The notes: generated by a model from the sequence alone, not told the origin. A stretch of DNA of 64,000 bases from Janthinobacterium violaceinigrum (GCF_009208555.1 NZ_WFLI01000027.1:21261-85260), one strand, 5' to 3'. Positions 42,651 through 52,732 are shown, numbered from the stretch's first letter. A program made the numbers and translations.

Positions 42651-43949
42651 ATGAAGTCAAGCATCCTTGGCGCCGCCCCCCTGGCAGCGCTGACCCTGGC
42701 CTTCGGTGCGGCCGCCGCGCCCGCCGCGCCTGCCGCTGTCCCGCCTGCTGCCGTCCTGCCGGCGCTGGCTCCCGCCACCATTACCGTCGCCTCGTTCCCG
42801 GACCTGGACCGCGCCGTCAAGACGGCCATGCCCCTGTGGGACAAGCTGTACCCGCACGTGAAGGTCAAGCTGGTCAGCCTGCAGATCGACGACCACCATA
42901 ACTCGATGACGACGGCGCTGGCGGCCGGCGCGCGCCTGCCCGACGTGATGGCCATCGACTTCCGCTATGTCGGCAGCTTTGCCGAATCGAAGGGCATGGA
43001 AGACCTCCTGCAGGCGCCGTACGGGGCAGGGCAGTACCGCGCCCAGTTCGTGCCGTTCACCTTCGTGCAGGCGACCAGTTCGCGCGGCACCCTGGGCGCC
43101 ATGCCGGCCGACCTGGGGCCGGGCACCCTGTTCTACCGCAAGGACTTGATGGACAAGGCGGGCATCAAGGAATCCGAGTTGACCGCTTCGTGGGAGTCGT
43201 ATATCGCCGCCGGCAAGAAGCTCAAGGCCGCCACCGGCACCTATCTGCTGGCCGGCGCCAGCGACCTGGCCGACATCGTTATCCGCGCCAATTTGAAAGA
43301 TGGCGAAGGCATCTACTTTGGCGACAAGGGCCAGGTGCTGGTCGACTCGCCCCGCTTCGTCAAGGCGTTCGAATTGGCCAAGGCGGCGCGGGTGGCGGGC
43401 ATCGATGCGCGCACCGTGGCCTGGACGGGCGAGTGGGCCGAGGGCTTCAAGCGCGACAAGGTGGCCAGCCAGATGATGGGCTCGTGGCTCAGCGGCCATC
43501 TGGCCAAGTGGCTGGCGCCCGATTCGAAGGGCCAGTGGCGCGCGGCGAACCTGCCGGCCGGCGCGCTGGCGTCGTACGGCGGCTCCTTCTACGGCATCCC
43601 GAAAAAGGCGGCGAACAAAGCCCAGGCCTGGGAATTCATCAAGTTCATGACCGTCAACAAGGATATCCAGCTGCACTCGCTCAAAGAAATCGGCGCCTTC
43701 CCCGCCTTGAAGGCGGCGTATGCGGATCCCATGATGGACGAGCCGCAGGCGTACTTCGGCGGCCAGAAGACGCGCTTGCTGGCGCGCGACACGGCGGCAA
43801 GGATTCCCGTCATCCGCGTCGACAAGTTCGACGCCGTGGCGCGCGACATCGTCAACATGGAGCTGGAAAGCGTGCTGGCGCAAAACAAGGATATCAAGAC
43901 GGCCCTGGCCGACGCCAAGGCCCTGATCACCCACCGCGCGCGGCGCTAG
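42651..43949 (+). CDS. Sugar ABC transporter substrate-binding protein (CUT1)
   Basis: 432 residues. A signal peptide with an Ala/Pro-rich stretch (to about residue 45) precedes a type 1 extracellular sugar-binding fold: ITVASFPDL at the start, LPDVMAIDFRYVG, DLGPGTLFYRKDLMDKAGI and a late KAANKAQAWEFIKFM. It captures the sugar in the periplasm and delivers it to the two permeases encoded next. GGAG precedes ATG 42651. The operon (binding protein, two permeases, GH1 enzyme, ATPase) is compact and in one direction. Confidence 0.9.
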   Translation: MKSSILGAAPLAALTLAFGAAAAPAAPAAVPPAAVLPALAPATITVASFPDLDRAVKTAMPLWDKLYPHVKVKLVSLQIDDHHNSMTTALAAGARLPDVMAIDFRYVGSFAESKGMEDLLQAPYGAGQYRAQFVPFTFVQATSSRGTLGAMPADLGPGTLFYRKDLMDKAGIKESELTASWESYIAAGKKLKAATGTYLLAGASDLADIVIRANLKDGEGIYFGDKGQVLVDSPRFVKAFELAKAARVAGIDARTVAWTGEWAEGFKRDKVASQMMGSWLSGHLAKWLAPDSKGQWRAANLPAGALASYGGSFYGIPKKAANKAQAWEFIKFMTVNKDIQLHSLKEIGAFPALKAAYADPMMDEPQAYFGGQKTRLLARDTAARIPVIRVDKFDAVARDIVNMELESVLAQNKDIKTALADAKALITHRARR

Positions 43950-43956
43950 GACCAGC

Positions 43957-44961
43957 ATGAGCCACTTGCATCCCCCATCGGCATCGCTGGCGCACCAGGC
44001 GTCCGCGTCGGCGCGGCCGTCACGCAAGCGCTACACCATGAAGCAATGGGCGCCATACATTTTCATCAGCCCCTTCTTCATCCTGTTCGCCGTCTTCAGC
44101 CTGTTCCCGCTGCTGTTTTCCATCTATTTGTCGTTCAACCAGTGGGAAGCGGCCAGCGGCGTGGAAGCCATGCAGTGGGTAGGCCTCGACAACTACAAGT
44201 ATGCACTGAGCGACCCGTGGTTCTTGCGCTCGCTGGGCAATACCGTGTGGCTGGCGCTGGCCTCGGGCGTGCCGCAGCACCTGGTCGCCATCCCGCTGGC
44301 GGCGTTCATCCACAACAGCTTCAAGCGCTCGCGCAACCTGGTGATCGGCATTTACTTCTTGCCGTTCATCACTTCCAGCGTGGCCATCGCCATGGTCTTC
44401 AACACCCTGTTCTCGCGCGACTATGGGCAGATCAATGTATTGATCGAATGGTGCGCCAGCCTGCCGCTGGTCGGCGGCCTGTTCCCGGCCGAATCGATCG
44501 ACTGGCTGGGCAGCTCGCTGTTCATCAAGCCGGCCGTCGCCTTCGTCATCTTCTGGCGCTACCTGGGCTGGAACCTGGTGCTGTACCTGTCCGCGCTGCA
44601 GGTGATCCCGAAGGACTTGTACGAGGCGGCCACCATCGACGGCGCCTCGAAACGCCAGCAATTCTGGTACATCACCCTGCCGCAGCTGCGGCCCATGATC
44701 TACCTGGCCGTGACCCTCACCATCATGGGCAACCTGCAGCTGTTCGAGGAACCGTTCGTGCTGGTGGCCGAATCGAGCGGCGTGAGCCAGTCCGTGATGA
44801 CGACGGCCATCTTCGTCTACAAGACGGCGTTTTCCTCGGGCGACTTCGGCACGGCGTCGGCCATTTCCTGGCTGCTGTTCCTCATCATCGCCAGCACCAC
44901 GTGGGTCAACAACCGCGTCTTCAGCCGCAATGAACGTCAGGAACGCAAGGAGGCCAAATGA
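43957..44961 (+). CDS. Sugar ABC transporter permease (MalF-type)
   Basis: 334 residues with about six membrane helices after a basic N-terminus. The EAA loop that contacts the ATPase is YEAATIDGASKRQQFWYITLPQL broken at about residues 227-248. It belongs to the CUT1 MalF/UgpA-like permeases. It begins 7 bp after the binding-protein gene and overlaps the next permease gene (ATGA at 44958), so their synthesis is coupled. Confidence 0.9.
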   Translation: MSHLHPPSASLAHQASASARPSRKRYTMKQWAPYIFISPFFILFAVFSLFPLLFSIYLSFNQWEAASGVEAMQWVGLDNYKYALSDPWFLRSLGNTVWLALASGVPQHLVAIPLAAFIHNSFKRSRNLVIGIYFLPFITSSVAIAMVFNTLFSRDYGQINVLIEWCASLPLVGGLFPAESIDWLGSSLFIKPAVAFVIFWRYLGWNLVLYLSALQVIPKDLYEAATIDGASKRQQFWYITLPQLRPMIYLAVTLTIMGNLQLFEEPFVLVAESSGVSQSVMTTAIFVYKTAFSSGDFGTASAISWLLFLIIASTTWVNNRVFSRNERQERKEAK

Positions 44962-45806
44962 GCGCATTGACAAACCGCCGCGCCAGCGCGGCCAGCACCC
45001 GCTGGACGGCCTACGCCATGGTGGCCATCGGCGCCCTGATCATGGTCGCGCCGTTCTACTTCATGTTCGTCTTCGCCACGCATACGAGCGCGGAAATCTA
45101 CAGCCTGCCGCCGCCGCGCTGGTTCGGCACGGCCCTGCTCAACAACCTGGAACTGCTGCAGGAGCGCCTGCCGTTCTGGCGCAATATCGGCATCAGCCTG
45201 TACGTGGCCCTGATGACGACGGCGTTGACCCTGTTCTTTTGCTCGCTGGGCGGCTATGCGTTTGCCATGTACGAGTTCCGCTTCAAGCGGCCCTTGTTTA
45301 CCCTGGTGATGGCGTCGATGATCATCCCGTCCTTCATGAACATGATCCCGACGTTCATGCTGATGGATTTCCTCGGATGGCTGGACCAGCCGCGCGCCCT
45401 GTACGTGCCCGGTGCGGCCGGTGCGCTGGGGATTTTCCTGATGCGCCAGTACATCGGCACGGCCATCCCGAAGGACCTGATCGAGGCGGCGCGCATCGAC
45501 GGCTGCGGCGAATTCGCCATCTACTGGAGAGTCGTGCTGCCCCTGATCGGGCCCGCCATGGGCACCCTGGGCCTGATTACCTTCATCAACTCGTGGAACA
45601 ATTTTATTACCCCGCTGGTCGTCATGCGCTCGGTCGAGAACTACACGATCCCGCTGGCCCTGCGCAGCATGCAGGCGCCGAACAACACGGAGTGGGGCGC
45701 GCTGATGACGGGCGCCGCCATCGCCGTGCTGCCGCTGCTGCTGATGTTCTTTGTCGCCTCGAAGCGCCTGATCGAAGGCCTGACGCAAGGCGCCGTCAAA
45801 GGCTGA
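44958..45806 (+). CDS. Sugar ABC transporter permease (MalG-type)
   Basis: 282 residues, six predicted membrane helices, EAA loop IEAARIDGCGEF near residue 175. The C-terminus is short and cytoplasmic. It forms a heterodimer with the preceding permease. It is followed after 34 bp by the GH1 gene. Confidence 0.9.
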   Translation: MSALTNRRASAASTRWTAYAMVAIGALIMVAPFYFMFVFATHTSAEIYSLPPPRWFGTALLNNLELLQERLPFWRNIGISLYVALMTTALTLFFCSLGGYAFAMYEFRFKRPLFTLVMASMIIPSFMNMIPTFMLMDFLGWLDQPRALYVPGAAGALGIFLMRQYIGTAIPKDLIEAARIDGCGEFAIYWRVVLPLIGPAMGTLGLITFINSWNNFITPLVVMRSVENYTIPLALRSMQAPNNTEWGALMTGAAIAVLPLLLMFFVASKRLIEGLTQGAVKG

Positions 45807-45840
45807 TGCTCTCCCATTTATTTCAACCCCTCACACTGAC

Positions 45841-47217
45841 ATGACCACCATGCACAACGACGATACCGACACCCAATTTCCTTCCACCTTCACCTGGGGC
45901 GTGGCCACCAGCGCCTACCAGATCGAGGGCGCCGCCGCCATCGACGGCCGCGGCCCGTCCATCTGGGATACCTTCAGCCACACGGACGGCAAGATCATCG
46001 ATGGCAGCAATGGCGACGTGGCCTGCGACCACTACCACCGCTACGTTGATGACGTGGAGCTGATCGCGAACCTGGGCGTGAACGCCTACCGCTTTTCCAT
46101 GTCCTGGTCGCGGGTGCAGCCCACGGGTTCCGGCGCCTGGAACGAGGCAGGCTTCGATTTCTATGCGCGCCTGCTCGACGCCCTGGCCGCGAAGGGGCTC
46201 GATGCCCACCTGACCCTGTACCACTGGGACTTGCCGCAAGCCTTGCAGGACGAGGGCGGCTGGCTCAATCGCGCCACCTGCTACCACTTCGCCGCCTATG
46301 CGGCCGAGGTGGCGCGCCGCTTCGGCCACAAGGTCGCCAGCATCGCCACCCACAACGAACCGTGGTGCACGGCCGTGCTGGGCCACGGCACGGGCCAGTT
46401 CGCGCCCGGCATGGCCGACCCCGCCGCCGCCGTGCAAGTGTCGCACCATCTGCTGCTGTCGCACGGCCTGGCCATGCAGGCGATGCGCGCCGTCAATCCG
46501 CCCGCGAAACTGGGCATCGTGCTCAATCAATGGACGGCCACGCCGGCCACCGACAGCGCGCAAGACCGCGAACTGGCCGAACTCGAATATGCGCGTTCGG
46601 TGCAGTGGTATATGGACGCCATCTTCAAGGGCCGCTACCCGGCGCTGGCCCTGAAACACGCCGACGCTTCCGCTTTGGCCATTTTTGAAAACGATTTCAT
46701 AGATATCAAGCAGCCCATCGATTTCCTCGGCGTGAACTACTACACGCGCGCTTTCATGAGCGCCGAGACGCCGCCGCGCAAGCCCGAGGGCAAGCTGGGC
46801 TTCAATGACATGGGCTGGGAAACCTATCCGCAGGGCTTGACGGAACTGCTGGTGGGCCTGCACCGCGAGTACCGGCTGCCGCCCGTCTACATCACGGAGA
46901 ACGGCATGGCCGTCGCCGACAAACCCGCCGGCGGCAAGATCCACGACCAGGCGCGCATCGATTACGTGCAGCTGCACCTGGACGCCTTGCGGGCCGTGAT
47001 CGCGCAGGGCATCGACGTGCGCGGCTATTTCTACTGGAGCCTGATGGATAACTTCGAGTGGAACTCGGGCTATGCCAAGCGCTTCGGCATGCTGTACGTC
47101 GACTACGCCACGCAGCAGCGCAGCGTCAAGGACAGCGCCCTGTGGTACCGCGATTTCATCGCCGCGCAGCGCGCGTCCCACGCACCGGCCCAGCGGGTCC
47201 TGGCCGGGGAGCACTGA
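45841..47217 (+). CDS. GH1 family beta-glucosidase
   Basis: 458 residues without a signal peptide, so cytoplasmic. The GH1 acid/base glutamate is E173 in THNEPW and the nucleophile E353 in YITENGM; the N-terminal FTWGVATSAYQIEG signature is present. It hydrolyses beta-glucosides such as cellobiose to glucose after import. Placement between the permease and ATPase genes ties it to this transporter. ATG 45850 is an alternative start; neither has a strong ribosome site. Confidence 0.93.
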   Translation: MTTMHNDDTDTQFPSTFTWGVATSAYQIEGAAAIDGRGPSIWDTFSHTDGKIIDGSNGDVACDHYHRYVDDVELIANLGVNAYRFSMSWSRVQPTGSGAWNEAGFDFYARLLDALAAKGLDAHLTLYHWDLPQALQDEGGWLNRATCYHFAAYAAEVARRFGHKVASIATHNEPWCTAVLGHGTGQFAPGMADPAAAVQVSHHLLLSHGLAMQAMRAVNPPAKLGIVLNQWTATPATDSAQDRELAELEYARSVQWYMDAIFKGRYPALALKHADASALAIFENDFIDIKQPIDFLGVNYYTRAFMSAETPPRKPEGKLGFNDMGWETYPQGLTELLVGLHREYRLPPVYITENGMAVADKPAGGKIHDQARIDYVQLHLDALRAVIAQGIDVRGYFYWSLMDNFEWNSGYAKRFGMLYVDYATQQRSVKDSALWYRDFIAAQRASHAPAQRVLAGEH

Positions 47218-47218
47218 C

Positions 47219-48259
47219 ATGGCCGCCATCTCCCTGCGCGGCATCCGCAAGACCTACGGCGACGGCCCGGAAATCGTCAAGGGCCTGGACCTCGATATCC
47301 ATGACGGGGAATTCATGGTCTTCGTGGGGCCGTCCGGCTGCGGCAAGTCGACCCTGCTGCGCATGATCGCGGGACTGGAAGATATCAGCGCGGGCCAGCT
47401 GCGCATCGGCGACCTGCTGGCCAACGACGTGGCGCCGGCCGAGCGGGGCATCGCCATGGTCTTCCAGAGCTATGCGCTGTACCCGCACATGACGGCGCGC
47501 GAGAACATGGGCTTTGCCCTCAAATTGGCGGGCAAACCCGAGAGCGAAGTGCGCGCCGCCGTGGGCAAGGTGGCGGAGATTTTGCAGATCACGCATCTGC
47601 TCGAACGCAAGCCCAAGGCCCTGTCGGGCGGCGAGCGCCAGCGCGTGGCCATCGGCCGTTCCATCGTGCGCCAGCCCAAGGTATTCCTGTTCGACGAACC
47701 GCTGTCCAACCTCGACGCCTCCCTGCGCGTGCAGACGCGCATCGAGCTGGCCAAGCTGCACCAGGAACTGGGCACCACCATGATCTACGTGACGCACGAC
47801 CAGGTCGAAGCCATGACCCTGGGCGACAGGGTCGCCGTCTTCCACGGCGGCCATCTGGAGCAGGTGGGGGCGCCCCTGGACCTGTACCGCCATCCGGCCA
47901 GCCAGTTCGTGGCCGGCTTCATCGGCGCCTTGCGCATGAACTTTTTGCCGTGCGCCGCCGTTCCTGCGCTGGCCAGCCAACTGGGCGGCGAAGCGGGCAT
48001 GCTGGTCGGCATACGCCCCGAGCATCTGCGCCTGGTGCCGCGCGGGGAGGGCTATGGCGCCACCGTCACCCTGATCGAGCAGCTGGGCGATGCGCAGATC
48101 ATCCACGCCACGCTGGATGCCGGTCCCCATGCGGTGGCCATCAAGCTGCATGGCGAGGCGCGCCACAGCCTGGCGCAGGGCAGCGCCATCGGCTTCGCGC
48201 CGGAAGAGGGCCATGCCTTTCTATTCGACACGGGCGGGCGCGCCGTGGCCACCCACTGA
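47219..48259 (+). CDS. Sugar ABC transporter ATP-binding protein (MalK/UgpC/MsmK-type)
   Basis: 346 residues. Walker A GPSGCGKST, signature LSGGERQRVAIGR, Walker B LFDEPLSNLD and H-loop YVTHDQVEA are all present. The C-terminal OB-type (TOBE) regulatory domain starts near residue 240. It powers the import of the sugar. It begins one base after the GH1 stop, with GGGGAG inside the GH1 gene as ribosome site. Confidence 0.92.
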   Translation: MAAISLRGIRKTYGDGPEIVKGLDLDIHDGEFMVFVGPSGCGKSTLLRMIAGLEDISAGQLRIGDLLANDVAPAERGIAMVFQSYALYPHMTARENMGFALKLAGKPESEVRAAVGKVAEILQITHLLERKPKALSGGERQRVAIGRSIVRQPKVFLFDEPLSNLDASLRVQTRIELAKLHQELGTTMIYVTHDQVEAMTLGDRVAVFHGGHLEQVGAPLDLYRHPASQFVAGFIGALRMNFLPCAAVPALASQLGGEAGMLVGIRPEHLRLVPRGEGYGATVTLIEQLGDAQIIHATLDAGPHAVAIKLHGEARHSLAQGSAIGFAPEEGHAFLFDTGGRAVATH

Positions 48260-48365
48260 CCCGCACGGAGGCGACATGACTTCAGATTGACACCCAAAAA
48301 ATGTGCAGCAGTAGCCAAAGAGCTATGTGATCATCATTCAACCAGTGGTAGAGGAGACAATAACA

Positions 48366-50828
48366 ATGAAGCCGTTCAAGAGAAACACCATTGCATTCAG
48401 CCTGGCGCATGCGACGTTCGCCCAGTTCATCCTGATGGGCAGCGGCGCCGCGCTGGCACAGCAAGCCGGACCGGCCACCGCGGCCGCCGAGACGGCACAG
48501 CCGGCGGCCGAGCAGATGGACCGCATCGTCGTCACGGCCACGCGCCGCAACACCTTTGTGCAGGAGACGCCGCTGGCCGTCACCGCCTTCAACCAGGACA
48601 CCCTGCAAAACAACCAGGTCAAGGACCTGGCCTCGCTGGCCACCATGGTGCCCAGCCTCGTCGTCGAGCAGCATGGCGACTCGGGCGGCGTGCACGTCTA
48701 CATGCGCGGCGTGGGCTCGGCCAACCACACGGAGCTGGGCGACCCGGCCGTCGCCTTCTATGTCGATGGCGTGTATTCGCCGCGTCCCCAGGGCGCGACG
48801 GCGCTGATGTACGACTTGAGCCACGTCGAGGTGGCGCGCGGACCGCAGGGCACCCTGAACGGCCGCAATTCGACGGCAGGTGCCGTCAACCTCGTGTCGG
48901 CTGCGCCCAGCACGGCCAAGTTCATGGGGTCGGCCGGCATCACCGTGGGCGACTACCGCCATCTGCAGACGCAGGGCATGCTCAATATCCCGTTTTCCGA
49001 CGACGTGGCGCTGCGCATCGCCGCCATCAAGGATAGCCATGACGGCACGGTGGATTTCCGCCGCGGCTCGAACGTCATGCCGGGCACGGCCAAGTATGGC
49101 GCCGGCGACCAGATGGGCGTGCGCGCCTCCCTGCTGTGGAAGTTTACGCCGCAGCTGCGCGGCACCTTCATCGCCGACTACTTTCTCGACCAGGGCGCTG
49201 GCAATGTGTACCTGGCGGCCGAGCCGAAGCCGGGCGAGAAGCTGCGCTCGGCCCTGATCGACACGCCGGGCACCCTGGACCAGTCCATCCTCACCTACAA
49301 GGGCAAGCTCAATTACAAGCCCACGGACGGGCTGGACTTCACTTACCTGGGCAGCTGGAGCCGCTACAAGCGCCAGAACAGCAACGATGCGGACGCGGGC
49401 CTGTTCCCGGGCTTCAAGTCGGAAAACCGCACGGACTGGGCGCAGTTCGACAGCTATTCACACGAGCTGCAAGCCCGTTCGGACGACGATGCGCCGTTCC
49501 AGTGGGTAGCGGGCCTGTTCCTGTTCAATGAAAAGAACAAGGTGCGCTTCGACATCGACCGCAGCCAGATTTCGCAGGCGGCCGTGCAGCAGGATATCGC
49601 CAACGGCGCCGTGATTTTTGTCCAGCCCACCGTGGGCCAGTATGCGTCGGCCATGTCCTTCATCCAGGGCGACCGCCAGCTCAAATCGAAAGCCGTGTTC
49701 GGCCAGGTCAGCCAGCAAGTGACGGACCAGATCAAGCTGACGGCCGGCGCGCGCTACACGAAAGACCACAAGTTCGATATCGGCGGCAAGAACTGGGCTT
49801 GCCCGAACTGGCCCGCCAACACGCCGCTGGGCACCACCGTGCTCACGCCGGACCAGCTGGCGCAGCTGGTCACGCCCGGCACGGGCCTGGCCAACACGCA
49901 CAACATCGGCCCCGGCGGCGCCATCACGGCGGCCAGCTGCGGCAATACGCCGGGCGACAATACGGCCGACCTGAAGTACGGCCAGGCCACCTGGCTGGGC
50001 CGCATCGAGTACAAGCTGCGCTCCGACATCTTGCTGTTCGGCTCCGTGACGACGGGTTTCCACTCGCCGGCCATCGGCGACGGCGGCGCCACCACCAAGC
50101 CGGAAAAGCTGACCAGCTATGAAATCGGTTTCAAGTCGGACTTGCTGAACCGCCAGCTGACCCTGAACCTCGATGCCTTCCTGATGAAATACAAGGACAA
50201 GCTCGAATCGCAGGTGGTCAACAGCGTGCTGGCCAACTTCAATGCGGCCGGCGCCACGGTCAAGGGGCTGGAGGCGGAATGGGTGTGGCGGCCCACGTCG
50301 GTCGACCGCCTGACGGGCAACGCCACCTGGCTCAAAGCCGTGTATGACGATTTCCTCTCGTGCGACGTGGATGCGGCGCGCGCGAATGGCCAGTCCTGCG
50401 GGTCGACGGCGCCATTGGTGAATGTGGGCGGCAGCACCATGAAGCATGCGCCGAAGTTTTCCACCACGGTGCAGTACGAGCATGATTTCACTGTCGCCGG
50501 TGGCCAGCTCACGCCGCGCGCCTCCGTGCATTACGAAACCATGTCGTACGTGGGGGCGGGCGCCTTCAACGGCGACGTGCCGGGCCATGCGGGCGTGAAG
50601 CGCCAGGAAGCCTACACGACCCTGGACCTGAGCCTGCGCTTCCAGCCCGCGAACAAGGCCTATACGGTGGAAGCGTTCGTGCAGAACGCCACCGACAAGG
50701 CCGTCAAGCTGGACGTCAATGAAATCTGCACGGACGTGGGCATGCCATGCCAGCCCACGCAGCAGATCTACGGCGCCTTCTACAACGCGCCGCGCACGTT
50801 CGGCGCGCGCGTGTCGATGAAGTTCTGA
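48366..50828 (+). CDS. TonB-dependent receptor of the beta-glucoside locus
   Basis: 820 residues, complete. Signal peptide to ALAQ (about residue 32), then a TonB-box-like MDRIVVTATRR, plug domain with VARGPQGTLNGRNSTAGAVN, and a 22-strand-type barrel ending in FGARVSMKF. It should take up oligosaccharides across the outer membrane with energy from TonB/ExbBD; exbBD are 3 kb downstream. GAGGAG 10 bp before ATG 48366 decides the start over a GTG at 48327. Two cysteine pairs in extracellular loops (WACPNW to SCGN, SCDV to SCGS) are plausible disulfides. Confidence 0.9.
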   Translation: MKPFKRNTIAFSLAHATFAQFILMGSGAALAQQAGPATAAAETAQPAAEQMDRIVVTATRRNTFVQETPLAVTAFNQDTLQNNQVKDLASLATMVPSLVVEQHGDSGGVHVYMRGVGSANHTELGDPAVAFYVDGVYSPRPQGATALMYDLSHVEVARGPQGTLNGRNSTAGAVNLVSAAPSTAKFMGSAGITVGDYRHLQTQGMLNIPFSDDVALRIAAIKDSHDGTVDFRRGSNVMPGTAKYGAGDQMGVRASLLWKFTPQLRGTFIADYFLDQGAGNVYLAAEPKPGEKLRSALIDTPGTLDQSILTYKGKLNYKPTDGLDFTYLGSWSRYKRQNSNDADAGLFPGFKSENRTDWAQFDSYSHELQARSDDDAPFQWVAGLFLFNEKNKVRFDIDRSQISQAAVQQDIANGAVIFVQPTVGQYASAMSFIQGDRQLKSKAVFGQVSQQVTDQIKLTAGARYTKDHKFDIGGKNWACPNWPANTPLGTTVLTPDQLAQLVTPGTGLANTHNIGPGGAITAASCGNTPGDNTADLKYGQATWLGRIEYKLRSDILLFGSVTTGFHSPAIGDGGATTKPEKLTSYEIGFKSDLLNRQLTLNLDAFLMKYKDKLESQVVNSVLANFNAAGATVKGLEAEWVWRPTSVDRLTGNATWLKAVYDDFLSCDVDAARANGQSCGSTAPLVNVGGSTMKHAPKFSTTVQYEHDFTVAGGQLTPRASVHYETMSYVGAGAFNGDVPGHAGVKRQEAYTTLDLSLRFQPANKAYTVEAFVQNATDKAVKLDVNEICTDVGMPCQPTQQIYGAFYNAPRTFGARVSMKF

Positions 50829-50884
50829 TGGCGTAGGGGGAAAGAGCAGCAGCAGTAGCAGTCCACTCAGTAGGGCAGGTGTTG

Positions 50885-50911
50885 GGCCGGGGTTCTTCCC
50901 CGGCCTTTTTT
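50885..50911 (+). terminator. Intrinsic terminator of the receptor gene
   Basis: Stem GGCCGGGG / CCCCGGCC (50885-50905) with a 5-nt loop and a T6 tail. It ends at the xseA stop, so the tail lies against that gene. On the minus strand no T-run follows. Confidence 0.85.
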
Positions 50912-52271
50912 ACTCCAATGCTGCCTGCACGCTGGCGATGCCGATCTGCGCGCTGCCTTCGGCCAGGCGCACGTTGACGTTCTGGCGCGCCTGCAGCTGC
51001 GCGGGCGAGCGCACGATGGCGCCTTTTTCGTCGCGCAGGATGGCGTAGCCCCGCTCCAGCGTGCGCTGGGGATTGAGCAGTTCCAGCTGCGCCGACAGGC
51101 CGTCGAGACGATGCCGCCGTTGCGTCAGCAGCTGCGCCATGGCCGCGCCGCTGCGGCGCTGGGCTTCCAGCAGGCGCGCGCGCGGTGCCGTGACGTCGGG
51201 CCGCAGATTGGCCCAGCGCGAGCGCAGGCGATCCAGCGCATGCTGCGACTGGTTCAGCGGCGCGCGCGCCGCATGCGTCATGGCCGTCGACAGGGCCAGC
51301 AGTTGCAGGCGCTGCTGCTGCAGCTGCGCCTTGGGATTGAGCAGGCGGCGGCTGTGGCGGTCCAGGGTCTGCGCCGCATCGTCGAGGCGGCGGCGCATGG
51401 CGCGGCGCAGGTCGGTCGCATCGGCGCGCAGTGACGCGAGCCAGTCGGCGCGCGGCGTGGCTGCCAGTTCGGCCGCCGCTGTGGGCGTGGCGGCGCGCAG
51501 GTCGGCCGCGAAGTCGGCGATGGTGAAATCCGTCTCGTGCCCCACGCCGCTGATCACGGGCATGGAGCAGTCGGCGATCGCGTACGCCACGGCTTCATCG
51601 TTGAACGACCACAGGTCTTCGATGCTGCCGCCGCCGCGGCACACGAGCAGCACGTCGCACTCGGCCCTTGCGGATGCCGTGCGGATGGCGTGCGCGATCT
51701 TTTCCGGCGCCTGCTGGCCCTGCACGGGCGTGGGATACAGGATGATGGACACGTGCGGCGCGCGCCGCTGCAAGGCAGTCAGCACGTCGCGCAGGGCGGC
51801 TGCCTGCGGGCTGGTGACGATGCCGATGCTGCGCGCGAACATGGGAATGGCGCGCTTGCGCTCGGGGTCGAACAGGCCCTGCGCGGCCAGCTTTTCCTTC
51901 AGGCGCTGGAATGCTTCATACAGGGCGCCCACGCCGGCGCGGCGGATGGCTTCCACGTTGATCTGGTAATCGCCGCGCGCGCCATACAGGGTGACGAGGG
52001 CGCGCACCTCGACCTTGTCGCCTTCGCGCGGCGTGAAGCCCGCGTACTGCGCGCGGCCGCGGAACATCACGGCGCGCACCTGGGCGCCATCATCCTTGAG
52101 GGTGAAATACCAGTGGCCGGAGGCGGCGCGCGTGAAGTTGGAAATCTCGCCGGCGATCCAGGTCAGGGGAAACGAGCGTTCGAGCAGGCGCGCAACGGCC
52201 TGGTTCAGGGCGCTGACGGTCAGCACGGGCGGGGCGGCAAAGCCGCTGTCAGTCTGGTTTTCGGTCATCAT
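50910..52271 (-). CDS. xseA: Exodeoxyribonuclease VII large subunit
   Basis: 453 residues. An N-terminal OB-fold (LTVSALNQAVARLLER to GHWYFTLKDDGAQVRAVMFRG segments) is followed by the catalytic region with the GGGSIEDLW and SGVGHETDFTIADF motifs, then a long coiled-coil and a C-terminal segment. With XseB it degrades single-stranded DNA and helps mismatch repair. Start ATG 52271 or 52268. Its upstream flank carries the DnaA-box array described below. Confidence 0.94.
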   Translation of the reverse strand: MMTENQTDSGFAAPPVLTVSALNQAVARLLERSFPLTWIAGEISNFTRAASGHWYFTLKDDGAQVRAVMFRGRAQYAGFTPREGDKVEVRALVTLYGARGDYQINVEAIRRAGVGALYEAFQRLKEKLAAQGLFDPERKRAIPMFARSIGIVTSPQAAALRDVLTALQRRAPHVSIILYPTPVQGQQAPEKIAHAIRTASARAECDVLLVCRGGGSIEDLWSFNDEAVAYAIADCSMPVISGVGHETDFTIADFAADLRAATPTAAAELAATPRADWLASLRADATDLRRAMRRRLDDAAQTLDRHSRRLLNPKAQLQQQRLQLLALSTAMTHAARAPLNQSQHALDRLRSRWANLRPDVTAPRARLLEAQRRSGAAMAQLLTQRRHRLDGLSAQLELLNPQRTLERGYAILRDEKGAIVRSPAQLQARQNVNVRLAEGSAQIGIASVQAALE

Positions 52272-52425
52272 GAAGCTGGAAAGGGAAGGAACTGTCCACA
52301 AATTATCGGCGAGGTCATGCTTATGTCATATATCGTGAAAAACAACAAGTTCTATTTCTAAGTATTTGATTTCATGATGAATTTCCAGATGCTTGATTTG
52401 CGTGCACAGGGAAAAAGTCCTTTAA

Positions 52426-52490
52426 TATCAAGCACATCAGTGAAGCGCATGCCACTTACGCACAAAGTTATCCACAGAAAGTGTGCGGAA
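52426..52490 (+). promoter_or_regulatory. DnaA/IHF module 1
   Basis: Strong DnaA box TTATCCACA at 52468-52476; left weak box TTACGCACA at 52456 (one mismatch to TTATNCACA); inverted box TGTGCGGAA at 52482. The IHF-like site at 52426 (TATCAA only) is degenerate. Confidence 0.7.
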
Positions 52491-52583
52491 CTTTTTGTCC
52501 TGCACAGGGCTGCTGGATTTCTCCCTTGCAGTGGATAAAAAATGCCCTGCTACATTTTTACGCATGGAAATAAAGCATATATG

Positions 52584-52648
52584 AATCAATGGCTTAGTAT
52601 CGCATGCATGGCCTTGCGCACAATCTTATCCACAAAAAATGTGCAGAA
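52584..52648 (+). promoter_or_regulatory. DnaA/IHF module 2
   Basis: IHF consensus match AATCAATGGCTTA at 52584-52596; strong DnaA box TTATCCACA at 52626; left 9-mer TTGCGCACA at 52614; inverted box TGTGCAGAA at 52640 (one mismatch). An extra TTATCCACC lies near 52669. Confidence 0.78.
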
Positions 52649-52732
52649 CTCCGCCAGACGGCCCCGTTTATCCACCGCAAGGCGTATTGCAAGGCTTGCC
52701 TGATTTTTGCGCAGCATAAAAAACCGCATATA

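Noticed and set aside
48260..48365. Further LacI operator before the TonB receptor gene
   Set aside because: No TGAAAACGTTTTCA-like palindrome was found in this gap; the gene may be read through from the operon.
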